The notes beneath the pieces were generated by a model. That model was given only the letters and a program-made list of their open reading frames with translations, made no database searches and was not told where the DNA came from. Shown piece after piece: positions 51,641-63,020 of a stretch of DNA of 64,000 nucleotides (position 1 is the first letter of the stretch; each line of letters begins with the position of its first letter). The stretch is taken from positions 13,078,271 through 13,142,270 of the forward strand of contig OZ234499.1 of assembly GCA_965153455.1 (NCBI GenBank), written 5' to 3'. The stretch comes from Sphagnum compactum. Its lineage: Eukaryota > Bryophyta > Sphagnopsida > Sphagnales. The position numbers were made by a program, and so were the translations under genes.

Positions 51641-52890
51641 ATGTAAATGATAAGTAGGTAAGTGAGTGGGGTGGGTAGGTAAGTAAATCAATATGTAGGG
51701 AGGTTGGGGGTTAAGCATGTAAGTATGTACACAAATAAAAACAAGTTTGGTCAAATAATGTAATTATGTCAATAAGATGGTTAGGTCAATAGGGTAGCCA
51801 AAAGTTTGTTAAAAGATTTTGTTGAAAAAATAGTCTTTAAGTTAATTCAAGAAAATATGAAAGTTTTAAAAAAAAAAAAATTTAACCAAGAAAATATGGA
51901 GCTTTTGCCAATACATAGAAATTTAGCCATGAAAATATGGAAGTTTTGCCAAAAGGTATAGGTTTAGCCAAGAAGAATTAAAAGTTTTTTCAATTTGTAA
52001 AGGCTTAACCAAGAAGAGATAGAGGTTTTACTAAGAAGTAAAAGTTTAGCCCAAAAAGATAAAGGTTTTGCCAAGAGGTAGAGCTTTAGCCAAGAAGAAT
52101 TCGAAGTTTTTTCAAGTGGTAGAGGTTTAGGCAAGAAAATATAAAGGTTTTGTTGAAAAGTAAAAATTTAGCTAAAAAGAGTTAAGGTTTTGCCAAGAGG
52201 TAAAAGTTTAATATAAATAAATAAATTTTTTGCTAACGTGTAATGGTTTAACCATGAAAAGATGGAGGTTTTGTCAAGAGATATAGTTTTAGCCAAAAAA
52301 AGTTAGAATTTTTTTCCAAAAGGTCGAGGTTTAGCTAAAAAAATTATAAATTTTGTTGAAAAATAAAGGTTTTGCCAAGAGATAGATGTTTAGCTAAAAA
52401 GATATAGAGATTTTGTCAACATGTAAATGTTTAGCTATGAAGATATGAAAGTTTAATTAAAAAATATAAGTTTAGTTAAGAAGAGTTAAAAGTTGTGCCA
52501 AAAAAAAAAGGTTTAGGCAAGAAATAAAGGTTTAACCAAAAAAAGTTAAAAGTTGTGCCAAAAGGAAAAAAAATTAGCCATTAAATATAGGTTTAGCCAA
52601 GAAGAAATAGAACTTGTGTCAAAAAGCAAAAGTTTAGCCAAGAGTCACAAGTTTAGGCATGAAAAATATAGAGGGTAGGTAGGTAAGGGGTTGGTAGGTA
52701 GAGCTAAGATGCGGGTCAATAACGTAGTTAAGTCAGTAGGCTAACTAAGGAACTGGGGTGATTAGGTTGGAGGGTAGTATGGTCAAGGTTGGTCAAAAGT
52801 CAGCAACCCAAAAATGTTGATTGTGGTACAATGTTGGGTTAACACAGGTCAGGAATTGGATGAAAAATGCAACCCATCCTATGGATAGAA
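51641..52890 (+). repeat. Diverged minisatellite GGTTTTGCCAAGAGGTA / GGTTTAGCCAAGAA, flanked by GTAG-rich blocks
   Basis: From about 51830 to 52675 roughly 20 diverged units of about 40 bp alternate GGTTTTGCCAAGAGGTA-AA and GGTTTAGCCAAGAAGA-A. GTAGGTAGG blocks lie at 51650-51720 and 52675-52760. The right flank (to 52890) matches, in inverse orientation, the repeat at 33.36-33.79 kb. No coding frame is present. Confidence 0.75.
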
Positions 52891-52943
52891 CAACCAACTG
52901 GTGCATTGGTGGGTGCTAGTTAACTTTGGCCAACTTAGAAAAA

Positions 52944-53089
52944 GCTTCACCTGATGCAACAACATGTTTCAAAATAGAGACTGCTTGCGCATGCTATAAC
53001 ACCACTAACAGTTTTTGCTTCACCTGATGCAACAACATGTTTCAAAATAGAGACTGCTTGCGCATGCTATAACACCACTAACAGTTTTT
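52944..53089. repeat. Exact 73-bp tandem duplication
   Basis: The unit starting GCTTCACCTGATGCAACAAC at 52944 is repeated at 53017 without a visible difference. It contains TTGCGCATGC. Identity suggests a recent event, or an assembly artefact. Confidence 0.9.
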
Positions 53090-53159
53090 GCTTGTAAAAT
53101 GCACTCAAAACTGAAAGAGGAAAGCCTCCAATGCCCTTCGCTCCACATGCCTAAACTCA

Positions 53160-53470
53160 TTGAAAAAAACCCCTTTGCATTTTGGGAAGAAGTTTTTTTT
53201 TTGTTGTTGTACCCAAAGTGTTCCACTTTGTTCCCATCAAGTTCCCAAAATGTTCCCAAAGCAGCACACTTTTGTTCACAAGTTTTGCCCAAAGTTGAAC
53301 TTTCATATATATAACCCTAAAAGGGGTGGGGGAAGGGAAGCACTTTTATGCTTCTATTTTGGGGGAGTGCTTGATGTTTTAATTTTTTTTGGTGATGGGC
53401 CAATGAAAGTGACTCCTTCAAAAACAGAAAAGAAAAGAAAAAGCTTTGTTTGCAAAGTGTGCACCCCTAA
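53160..53470 (+). repeat. Dispersed repeat, copy 1 (upstream of the amidotransferase-like gene)
   Basis: It shares TTTGCCCAAAGTTGAACTTTC and then TATATA, GTGCTT and GGTGATGGGCCAATGAA in the same order and orientation with 59660-59945. It ends about 240 bp upstream of the start codon at 53711, so it may carry part of that promoter. No coding content. Confidence 0.7.
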
Positions 53471-53710
53471 CTAATAAATAGAAACAACAATTAAATATCC
53501 TTTTAATTAATTATTATTTTAGATATAAATATAAAAATATATATGGGTCATTCTTTTTTAATTAATAATTGCGGTTATGAGCCCTGAGATAACCGACTGG
53601 ATCGGTTCCTATTCTCCGATAACCGGCCAGCGCCGGTGCTGGCCACTAGGGCTAATTATTGGGTTTTGGCTGGCCAATTTCTTTGAATGTGTGTGTCGGT
53701 GAGAGAGAGA

Positions 53711-56140
53711 ATGGCGTCGAGGATGGCGTCGAGGATGGCGTCGCGAAGCACCACCGCCATCGCCAGCCAAGGCAGGGAATTGCGTGTGGCAGTTTTCGAG
53801 TGCGAGAAGTTGCAAGAGCATCTGCGTCCGTCGGTCTACGAGCGCACGGGTGGCTATTTGCAGCTGCTGCAGAGTGCCTTCACCCACGTGCTGGACAACT
53901 CCTCGTCCCCCCAGCTGCGTTCCGACTGCATCATCGCGCATCACCCTCCTCATCATCCTTCTTCGCTTTCCCTCACCGGTAGAATAATAATTTCTATGTA
54001 CAACAAGCTGCTGTGGGTTTGGGATTATGTGTACAGATGCAGTTGATTTTCCTTACAGCTCACTCAAGACTACAATATAGTGTGTGTGCACGGTCTTCCT
54101 TTCCCCCCCTTCTCAGTAGTTGGGTTTTTAGGGTTTAGGGTTTATGCTTGTTCTTTTTTTCGGGTGTGTGACAGGCTTTGACACCAAGGCTGGAGAGTAT
54201 CCTAGTGAGCTTGGAGAGTTCGATGGGGTTTTGATAACGGGATCCTTGAGTGGAGTGTATGATGGAGAGCCTTGGATTCAGCGTTTGCTCCATGTGAGAC
54301 CTCCCTCCAGGTATCCATCTCTTTTTTGTTTCAAGGTGATCTTGGAATTTTTCAAGCTGCAGCAGCAGCTGGTGCTTTTTTCTAAGGCGGCCAGCAGTTA
54401 TATAAAACTTCTCCTCATGTAATTACATGCTTGTCACATGATAAATTCATTATTTTGTTCAGAGCTGCGTAAGAGCTTTTTTCAAATTTCATCAGCTAGA
54501 CAGCTTTGGGTGGTGGTGATGTTGATCCTCCTCAGGAAATACGAATCCTTGATGAGAGGAAGATCAAAACTGTGGGGATAAGTTTTGGACACCAAGCCAT
54601 TGCACAAGCTTTAGGTGGTCATGTGCAGCGCAATCCAAAGGTACATACATGTTCGAGATCAGTATATTTCCTTTGAGAGTCTAAACTTTAACCCTAAACC
54701 AAGCTTAGATCATCTGTGATTTTGTTTCTGAACTACCAGGGCAGCCATGGCCAATTCCATCACCACTCCTTGAAACTCTGTAAAATAGAAACCCTAATTC
54801 TGGGAAAAATGAAGATCATCAAATACCAATCTTGCAAGTGCATAGAAACAGTTGAAGATTGAGACACCTTCAGTACTGGAGTGAGTCTTTGATCTAATCA
54901 CATCTTCAAGTATGAAATTGTGGTGTTGCCGGACTGTTGTTTTCAGAAGGAAAATGTTACATGTGTTTGCAGGGTTCAGAAGTGTCAGTGAGAAGTGCAT
55001 GGGTGACTGAGAGGGGGAAAATCCTCTTTAATCCTCTGAAGAAGGAGTTCCAATTGCACTATCACCACAATGATGCCATTTTAAATCTACCACCTGACTT
55101 CTGGGTCCTTGCTTCCAACAATGTCACAGAATTCCAGTCTATTGTATGTATCAAGTCAATACTTCTTTGCACTAGATCGCAGATCAAGCTTGAATTCTGT
55201 TTGTTGTACTGGACTGTGAATTCATGTGTTTAACTGTCAGATCCATGAGGATCATGGAACAGCTTGATCAGGATGGCTTAATATGCAAGTCTAGATTTCT
55301 CGGAGAAGATGAAATGGTCATGAAAGTGGAATTTTATAATTTTCTCTGCTGGTGCTCATGTACACGGGGTCATTTGCACTCATGAATGCAAGGGCAGAGA
55401 GTCAAACTTTGTGGCCTTCAGCCTTGCAGACATGCCTATGTCAAACTAAAATTCCTCAGTATTGATTACAAATGTAGACGTCTGATAAATAGTTCAAGCT
55501 ATCAAAAACATGTAGAACATGGTCAATTGGGTTTACTAAGGTCTGACAATTGGGCAGTTTACTGTAGTCATCACAGTTTGGTTCTGGGTTTGTACATGTC
55601 TGCATTTGTGAGAGGGGGGGTGGGAGGATGGAAGAAGAATTGCTGTAGAGATTTACTGAATGGTTGGGTCTTTGGTGTTGCTTCCATGGATTTGCAGTAC
55701 AAACCATATCATTTTCTGACGTTCTGTGGGTGAGCTCCCCATTGCACCATGCCATTGCAACTGTACAACCTGATGTGACCATTCTCGCATGAAGCTCATG
55801 ATTGAATTTTTTTTGCAATTGGGAGCTGTCATTTGATGTTTGCTATTGTAAAATCCCAATCTGGAATTTTCTATGTTGATATGGTGACAGAATGATGTTG
55901 TCCTCCATTGTTTCCTCCAGGCACCCTGACTACTCACACACAATTGAGGTGTTAGAACAACTTCTGGAGTATGACAGACAGAAGCTCTGGGTTCCAGAGC
56001 AGCTCATTGAGCATGGGCTGGCTACTTTGTCACAGCCCACTGATTACGAGTGGGTGATCAAGCAAATCTCTCGGTTCTACCTTGGTGACTTTGACAAGCT
56101 TGCAGAGTCTGCCTTGACCTCAAGTACGGTCAAGAATTGA
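53711..56140 (+). CDS. Class I glutamine amidotransferase-like protein, gamma-glutamyl peptidase (GGP) type, six exons, altered catalytic triad
   Basis: Exons: 53711-53978, 54175-54293, 54536-54640, 54973-55143, 55698-55729 and 55921-56140; 304 residues. Phases join cleanly (1, 0, 0, 0, 2). The domain runs FDTKAGEYPSELGEFDGVLI-TGSLSGVYD-EPWI, KTVGISFGHQAIAQALGGHV, then LHYHHNDAILNLPP, and FCGHPDYSHTIEVL. This order matches the GGP / GMP-synthase-like GATase1 family, cytosolic enzymes that in Arabidopsis GGP1 cleave gamma-glutamyl bonds of glutathione conjugates. The family normally has GICFGHQ and GHPE; here the nucleophile codon is AGT (Ser) and the acid is Asp, while His is kept. Glutamine or thiol chemistry is therefore doubtful. 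No pseudogene signs: no stops, all splice sites canonical. The start at 53711 is the first of three ATGs in a repeated MASR; an in-frame ATG at 53687 is also possible. Confidence 0.82.
54122..54143. promoter_or_regulatory. Telomere-type motif inside intron 1 of the amidotransferase-like gene
   Basis: GGGTTTTTAGGGTTTAGGG followed by TTT, a telo-box on either strand, about 30 bp before the exon 2 acceptor. First-intron telo-boxes are known in plant growth-related genes; function here is not shown. Confidence 0.5.
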
Positions 56141-57291
56141 TCAAGTAAGTGGCCACTGGCCTGTGCTTATTGGAATTGACTGCATCTGGAGGTATAGCTC
56201 CAAATGTGTCCAATCTAGTCATGACATAAATTGACATTTCTCATTGAAATGGAGATTCACACATCATTGGATGCTTTTTGGTAGTGTGTCCAATAATTAC
56301 TTAAACTAAGCATTGGGTTGTGACTTAGGAACGAACAAATGAATGAATGAATCAATGACTACCCTGGTCATGATTCACCCATGCAACATGAAGGAAAGCA
56401 TGGTCCTAGTTTTTACATCACCTTGATTTTTGGAAGGCTTTAGAAAATCTATCCCGCTTTTTAATTCTTTTCCATGAGTAACTAATGCATCCCATATGTT
56501 TCTTCCGTTTAAGAGTTTTGACTTTCACCTTGGAATGTGTAAGTACATTCATGCTTTTGATCCTTTTAACCCCGACTTTTCTCTGCTATGCTCAACATAC
56601 ATTTGCAAATGAACTTGTTTAGATGAATGCTATTTTTACCATTAGTTCATTTCATTGATCAGTAAATGCTTATTTCATTTACAAATTAACTTGTTCAGAA
56701 CAATTTTTGGTGCCTAATTTTTGGGTAGGGTTGATTTTCCTTCGGAAAGACTCAATTATTTTGCTTTTGCTTGATGTGTGGCCTTCAAATTATTATTTTT
56801 CCATAGTGGGTTCACTTCATTTGATGCTTGGGTTTTGTGCAAGAGTATTTTTTTCCTGTACATGGGTTGATTTCATTAAAAAAAAAATTGGTTTGTTTGA
56901 TTTTTGTTGTTGAGAGACATATGGTATTTTCAAGATGTTTATTCCATTAGCTTTTCATTCATAAAGGAACTCAATTATTTATATTGGGTTTTCCCCTTTT
57001 ACACTTGTCCACTCATTTTGCTTGTGTTTTGGGATATGGAACATAAAGAGGAATGCATGATTCCCTTCATGATAGTTTGGTAAAAGATATCCATATCCTG
57101 AAAGACGAAACATGACCAAGGATGGAGCTCTCACCCACATGCAATGCTCTGTCCAGATTTCACATTCAGGGCGTGGTTTTAAAGATGGCAAAAGATTTAA
57201 GTAAGCATGAAAGAGCTATCTCCAGTGGTACTCAGTATGTGCCTTGCAAAAATATTTCTCACATCCAAGTTCAGTTATTTACTTTCTTCCA

Positions 57292-57369
57292 ACTCCAGCC
57301 ATAAAACTAAAACTGGGATTGCAAATAGGTACTCCAGCCATAAAACTAAAACTGGGATTGCAAATAGGT
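57292..57369. repeat. 39-bp tandem duplication
   Basis: ACTCCAGCCATAAAACTAAA and the following 19 bases are repeated exactly at 57292-57330 and 57331-57369. The length is a multiple of three, so frames run through it. Confidence 0.9.
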
Positions 57370-59659
57370 GTGAGAGTACTAATAGTTATTCACTTTAACC
57401 AATCAATCAGTCTACCCAATCAACAGCAAGTGTTAGGCTTTGCTGTGCCCTCGACTAGCCTCAGCAAACTGTGTAGAAATGTTGGGCCAAAACCATTTTG
57501 TTGAGCCAAACTCGCATGTTTCAACTTTTCTTTGGCCAATTTTAATTCCAAATGTGTATTGTAATTCTAATTTAACTAAATTCAATTCAACAATCAGAGT
57601 AAGATTCAAGTGAAGACAAGTGGGATGCAAATTGGTGGAGAAAGTATTGGAAATTTGTCTGTGAATATGGTTTTGGGAAAAAGAATTTTTACAAAACACA
57701 CAAAGTTGAAAAGACAAAATTCTATGTCTCTTTACTTGGAAATGGGTTAAATAAATTTTAATTTGGAATGTCCAAATGATGACCACAACTTATAAAACTT
57801 AAAGTTGTTTTTACCTAAACTAGATTCGAAGCATCATCATCGCTGATTTTTTTCTTTTTTCAAGGTAATTAATTCTATTGTCGACCATAAAATGTTAACT
57901 AAATTATACATATTTGAAAATTATTATTATTAATTCAAGTCTGATTTTTAAATTACTTTTTAAGTTGGAATTCCATTTGTCTTCCTTTTTCATCATAAGG
58001 AGTTCCATTGCTATGGGATGACCATTTGCATTTTACTACGTATGTAATTAATTCTTATTACAAAATGCTACTAAATCATTTGTATCTAAGAACTATTATT
58101 ATTATTGATACAATTGTAAGTTTTAAATTATTTTTGAAGTTATGCTTCTTTTTCTTCTTTTTTTCCACATAAGGAGATTTGTTGGTAATAGGGTGACCAT
58201 TTATGTTCTACTATGTCAACAATTCTATTGTTCATAACAAAGTGTTAAATTCTTTGTATTTTTATTTAATAATTGGATTCAAGATTAAACAACTCCATGA
58301 GAAGTTATAGATAAAGGAAATCCTTCCCTATCTTTTGGCATTCCATCCATAAAAAAATTTCAATTGTTTGCATTCATTGTAAACTTACAATGAAAACTAA
58401 ACTTTATGAAATGCAAAGCACAAAACACCTTAAAACAAATTGAAGAAGGTGATTTTTTTTTTGCAACAATGAAAATTTTCTACAATAGTGAAGAAGTTCT
58501 TTTGTGACAAACCAACAAACCAAAACAATAGAGCATTTGTTGACGATGGAAAACAAAAGAGCATTGGAACGCAACCATAAATGATGAAAATCGGAAGAGT
58601 GATCAATCACAATTGTTAACTATGCAAATTGAATGACAAGCATAACAAAGTTTAAAACACTTGAACACAACAATGGAAAGTGGAATGTCAATGAACACAA
58701 CAACCAAAACCACAACACAAACTCCAATGCTACATTTAAGTGTTAAGTCTTGCCATGATGATGTAATGGAAACCAAAGCACATAAGACCTTTATGCATTG
58801 GTTTAAAATGGAACAATGTGTAACAAAAGAACTTAGAGTTTATTTAAACAACAATGTAATAGCCATCAATGACATTAAGAATAAAACACTTTGAAGGCAA
58901 ATTTGATGATCTTGTCTATTGCATAGTTGTTTTCATTTTCCATCATCCTAATGATCAACAATTCTCACATCAACAACTTTCAAATGAAACCAAGGTCCAT
59001 ACCTTAAAATTTGTAACCCTAAAACTTAATGCCTTGCAACAACAATGTGTGATGTGAGATGTTCATTCCACTAATGCATCTTATGGACTTTGCAAAACAC
59101 AAGGCCCCACCCCCTAGTATGGGCATCACATGTGTATGCAATAGGAAAGGCCCACCTAGGCATGATATATCAAAAAAATTCATTGACCAAGGCTTGCCGG
59201 TTAGGGCACCCAATACTCATGTGTGTGCCTTGATTGATACCTGACCAAAATTTGATACATGACCAACACTAGTTTGAACTTTTAATTTATTGTATAAGGT
59301 AAAGCCATCACTTACATGATGGGATGTTTTCCCCAATACAACTTTATTTAGTGTTCCTTTCCCCTCTTTCATGTGAGGGACATTAGCTTATTACGGTGTT
59401 TTTCAAACATTATTTTATTACCATGCCATCAATTTCTTTTGGGGGATTACAATTGCCCAATTGCATACTATGTATCGCAATTTATGCCCTTGGCGTTAGC
59501 CCAAGCCAAAAATGGTGACAAATCATTTTGAAAATTAAAGGGAAAAATATTAACATGTTGAACCAAATTGCTTTGCATGCATTCATGAGGGATCCAATAT
59601 TTTCCTTCGTGAGGAGGACTTTTTGGTCTTTTTCTTGTTCCTAATGCATTGTCATGATG

Positions 59660-59945
59660 TTCCTCACATTTTCAAGTTGTTGTCCAAGACATTCCCAATA
59701 GCACCTCAAATTTATCCCATATGGTTTGCCCAAAGTTCGACTTTCATGTATATAAAATGAAAAGGTGGGTCATAGGGGAACATATTTGCTTTTATGTTGT
59801 GACTTGGGATCCAAAGCCAAAGAGGTGCTTCTATTGGAGAGTGCCCACTGTTCCCAACAAAATCGGTGATGGGCCAATGAATGTGGCCTCTTCTTCGCAA
59901 AAAAAAAAGTAAAAAGGAAAAAACAATGTGAACGCACCCATGAAC
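59660..59945 (+). repeat. Dispersed repeat, copy 2
   Basis: Same orientation and block order as 53160-53470 (TTTGCCCAAAGTT, GACTTTCATGTATATAA, GGTGATGGGCCAATGAA, CTTC then a poly-A-rich end). The A-rich 3' ends of both copies would fit a SINE-like or processed origin, but no RNA polymerase III boxes were confirmed. Confidence 0.7.
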
Positions 59946-61363
59946 AAAGTTGCAATTGAGTAAGATTATAATTAAATGGTTATGTGACCCAAAAAAAAGG
60001 TGTAAAAAGAAAATACTCTTATGTAAATATAACTCATAGTAGAAACACTGCCTTCAAAAATCCAAATACCATTAATTCCAGCAAATTACATCATCGAGGT
60101 TACATACCTGGTGCTTTCAACATTCTACTATTGTTGCAAATTTGATAGACTAAAGTTCAATGTTTTACGTGTCAATTTTCAATTGGTACACACATGATGT
60201 TTGCTTCCTAACTTGATATAACAACGGTTAACTGTTGGACCATCTATAAGATCATACAAATATGTTCAAACATTTAAATTTATGGAGGTATAACATGAAG
60301 TTAGAACTCTTAACATTCAATGAGTTGTTAACCCATCTTTAACAAATGCAATGATGCAAAGAAACCTTCAATTCCTCAATTGAAAAACCTTAACCACAAT
60401 GATTATTCTTGAATTCAATGTCTGAACCCAAGTATTGGCGATATTCACTAGGTTGACTAAATCCATTCAGGAATGGTAGATCTTTGTGCATATTTGGGCT
60501 ACATATATGTTTCTACTAACTTCCTAATTCTGTTTTCATTTCTTTCGTTCTACCCAACCCAAGGACATCCCAACTAAAGTTTTTAATGTTCACTCAAATA
60601 TCCAACCCATGACATGGATTAAAGAGAAACTCATCAAATATCTTTGCACTCAATGCATATGCATATTGATTATTTACATGCCCATTTAATTACAACTTGG
60701 ACCTCCTCCCTTTGTCATCATATCTCAACATCAACCCCTTATAGAAAACATTTCTATCTAGGATACATTGCTTGTCACTGTGTAGTTATTGGTGCAGTGA
60801 AAACAAAATATAACAACTACCAAGCAAGACAAGAATAACCCACTATCTCCTAAGACTGATTATGCAAAAGGAAGAAAAATTGGCCTGCATTGCTTTAGAA
60901 TCCCCCTTCTTATCTTGCCTTCCATCGTCCAATGCTCCAAACTTCCTTTCAATGTCGCACCCTCTGCCACCATCCATAACTTGCATCAATAAGCTTTGTA
61001 TAATACACAAACAAACAAATTCTCCTACCCATCCTCACAAGCTTTCTTGAAACTATTATTGCTACAATTATCTTGGAGAAACAAACAAACACAAATTACT
61101 TTCATCGTTAACACGCAAAAAGTGATGACTATTGAAATCAAAAATCAAAACCCTAAAAACTTGTTATGTTCACACTATAAAATTATCCAGTTCACTTCCT
61201 TTCAAGTCACATGTATTCAAATAATGAGTTAGGTGCAAAAAAGACTTATAACATTTTAGGATGGGGCTAGTCAATCCCATTGAACATATTTGTGCACTAA
61301 ACTCCTCAAGGGGACTTTTCAAATTGTCTCTTCCACTCTTGTAAGCTGCCAAAACAAGGCAAG

Positions 61364-62636
61364 GATACTGTGTTTAGATTCATTATAGAGTATAATAACT
61401 TAAGGGATTTTGGCCCCTAGGAAATAAATAATAGGGCTATTTTTATACATACGAGGATTTTTGAAAGATGATATTTTGGCTTGTGTTGAAACTTGAGATG
61501 AATTATCATAGAGTTATATAATGTCCTGAAGGATTTATTTTGGTTTCTTTGAGAGGATTTTTTGAAGATTATATTTTTGGATGGTGAAATATTTGAGTTT
61601 CCATAATTCTTCTTCTTTTGCCTTCAGATACTTTCTAGTGTAACTGGCAAGTGTGACATACCCTTTGTTTACATAAGCCAAAAGAACATTTTTTCAGCAC
61701 AACTTCGTGTATCAATTGTTGCCTCCATATCCTCAAATCTTTCTTTCAAAATTTCTGAATTTTTTCCCCATTTCACTCACTTTCCTCCAAGAGTCAAAGT
61801 TAAGCTCAAAAGCCCAAAGACAAGAGTGACTTTCGGTGTAAGTCTATTATTTTTGTATTTAAAAATGTCTTTGGTCGGCTGTTTGGAGTAGGTAGATAGT
61901 CACCCCCGCAATTGGATTCTGAACTTAGCCATAGGGCAAGATAAGTCAAGGCAAAACTACTATTTATCAAACAAAAAAGAGATGGTCGGCAATATGGTTT
62001 TGAACCCGGGCACAGCCATGGTTGAAAACTTATTAGTATCTTATTTTTTCAAAAAGGATAGTCATCGGTAGGTAGGGAGTTCGGACATAGGCACAAAATT
62101 ATTAGTAACTTCCCATCAATTAAAAATATCATAGACTAAAGGACTAATTTAGTGAATGTAATAAATAATTGGCACTTGGAAGGCACCTTAACAAAGCATA
62201 AATTTTTCCTCGGTTGATTGCATTGCCGGGTGTGTCATAAAACAAAATACTTGACCCTAGGGTCAGTTTCGTCATGAAGAAGAAGCCAATCGTGTTTCAC
62301 AACTAACTAACTACGGAATACTATAACCCTAGTCGGTACCTATGTTAACACAAGGGGTGTGTTGCCGGTTACACTCGAAAGTATCTGAAGGCAAAAGAAG
62401 AAAAATTATGAAAACTCAAATATTTCACCATACCAAAATATAATCTTCAAAAAATCCTCTAAAAAGAAATCAAAATAAATCCTTCAAGATATTATTATAA
62501 CTCTATATTAACTAATCTCAAGTTACAACACAAGCCAAAATTATCATCTTTCAAAAATCCTCATGTAAAAATAGACCTATTATTAACTACTAATAAATTA
62601 CTAAGTATACTCTATAATGAATTTAAACACAATATC
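61364..62636. mobile_element. Foldback-type DNA element with ~300-bp terminal inverted repeats, nonautonomous
   Basis: The left arm from 61364 (GATACTGTGTTTAGATTCAT) pairs with the right arm ending at 62636 (reverse complement GATATTGTGTTTAAATTCAT). The match, with small gaps, continues through ATAGAGTATA, GGATTTTTGAAAGATGATA, TTGGCTTGTGTTG, GAAATATTTGAGTTT and CTTTTGCCTTCAGATACTTTC to about 61675 on the left and 62341 on the right. The interior of about 665 bp is noncoding and AT-rich with TCGGC-containing segments. There is no transposase. Long arms with a short core recall foldback-MULE elements; the family is inferred from structure only. Confidence 0.85.
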
Positions 62637-63020
62637 TTTCATTATGAATTGGTAGGCAATTCATAATGCAAATATGCATAGTCTGGATCTTCCATGCTCA
62701 ATAAGCTTGTGATATTGTGTTTAGATTCATTATTAGATCTAAACACAATATCCTTCGTTATGAATTGGTAGACAATTCATAATGCAAATATGCATAGTCT
62801 GGATCTTCCATGCTCAATAAGCTTGTGATATTGTGTTTAGATTCATTATTAGATCTAAACACAATATCCTTCGTTATGAATTGGTAGACAATTCATAATG
62901 CAAATATGCATAGTCTGGATCTTCCATGCTCAATAAGCTTGTGATATTGTGTTTAGATTCATTATTAGATCTAAACACAATTCTTCATTATGACTATGCA
63001 TACTTGCATTATGAATTGGT
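62637..63020. repeat. 116-bp satellite made of fused element ends plus a 74-bp spacer
   Basis: Directly after the foldback element, a 74-bp spacer (62637-62710) is followed by a 42-bp palindrome (62711-62752, arms GATATTGTGTTTAGAT with a 10-bp loop), then spacer and palindrome again (62827-62868), spacer, and a third palindrome from 62943 that breaks before its last bases. The palindrome arms equal the terminal bases of the foldback element. The array ends with an inverted fragment of the spacer (ACTATGCATACTTGCATTAT, 62993-63012). Confidence 0.88.

Larger units (their letters stand above)
56141..61363. other. Intergenic DNA 3' of the amidotransferase-like gene
   Basis: No further gene recognised. 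The first few hundred bases are probably 3'UTR. The rest is AT-rich with scattered short frames. A 39-bp duplication and one dispersed repeat copy are listed separately. Confidence 0.5.

Noticed and set aside
61980-62020. tRNA-like phrase GGTTTTGAACCCGGGCAC in the foldback core
   Set aside because: It resembles a T-arm, but no acceptor, D-arm or anticodon arm can be folded around it.
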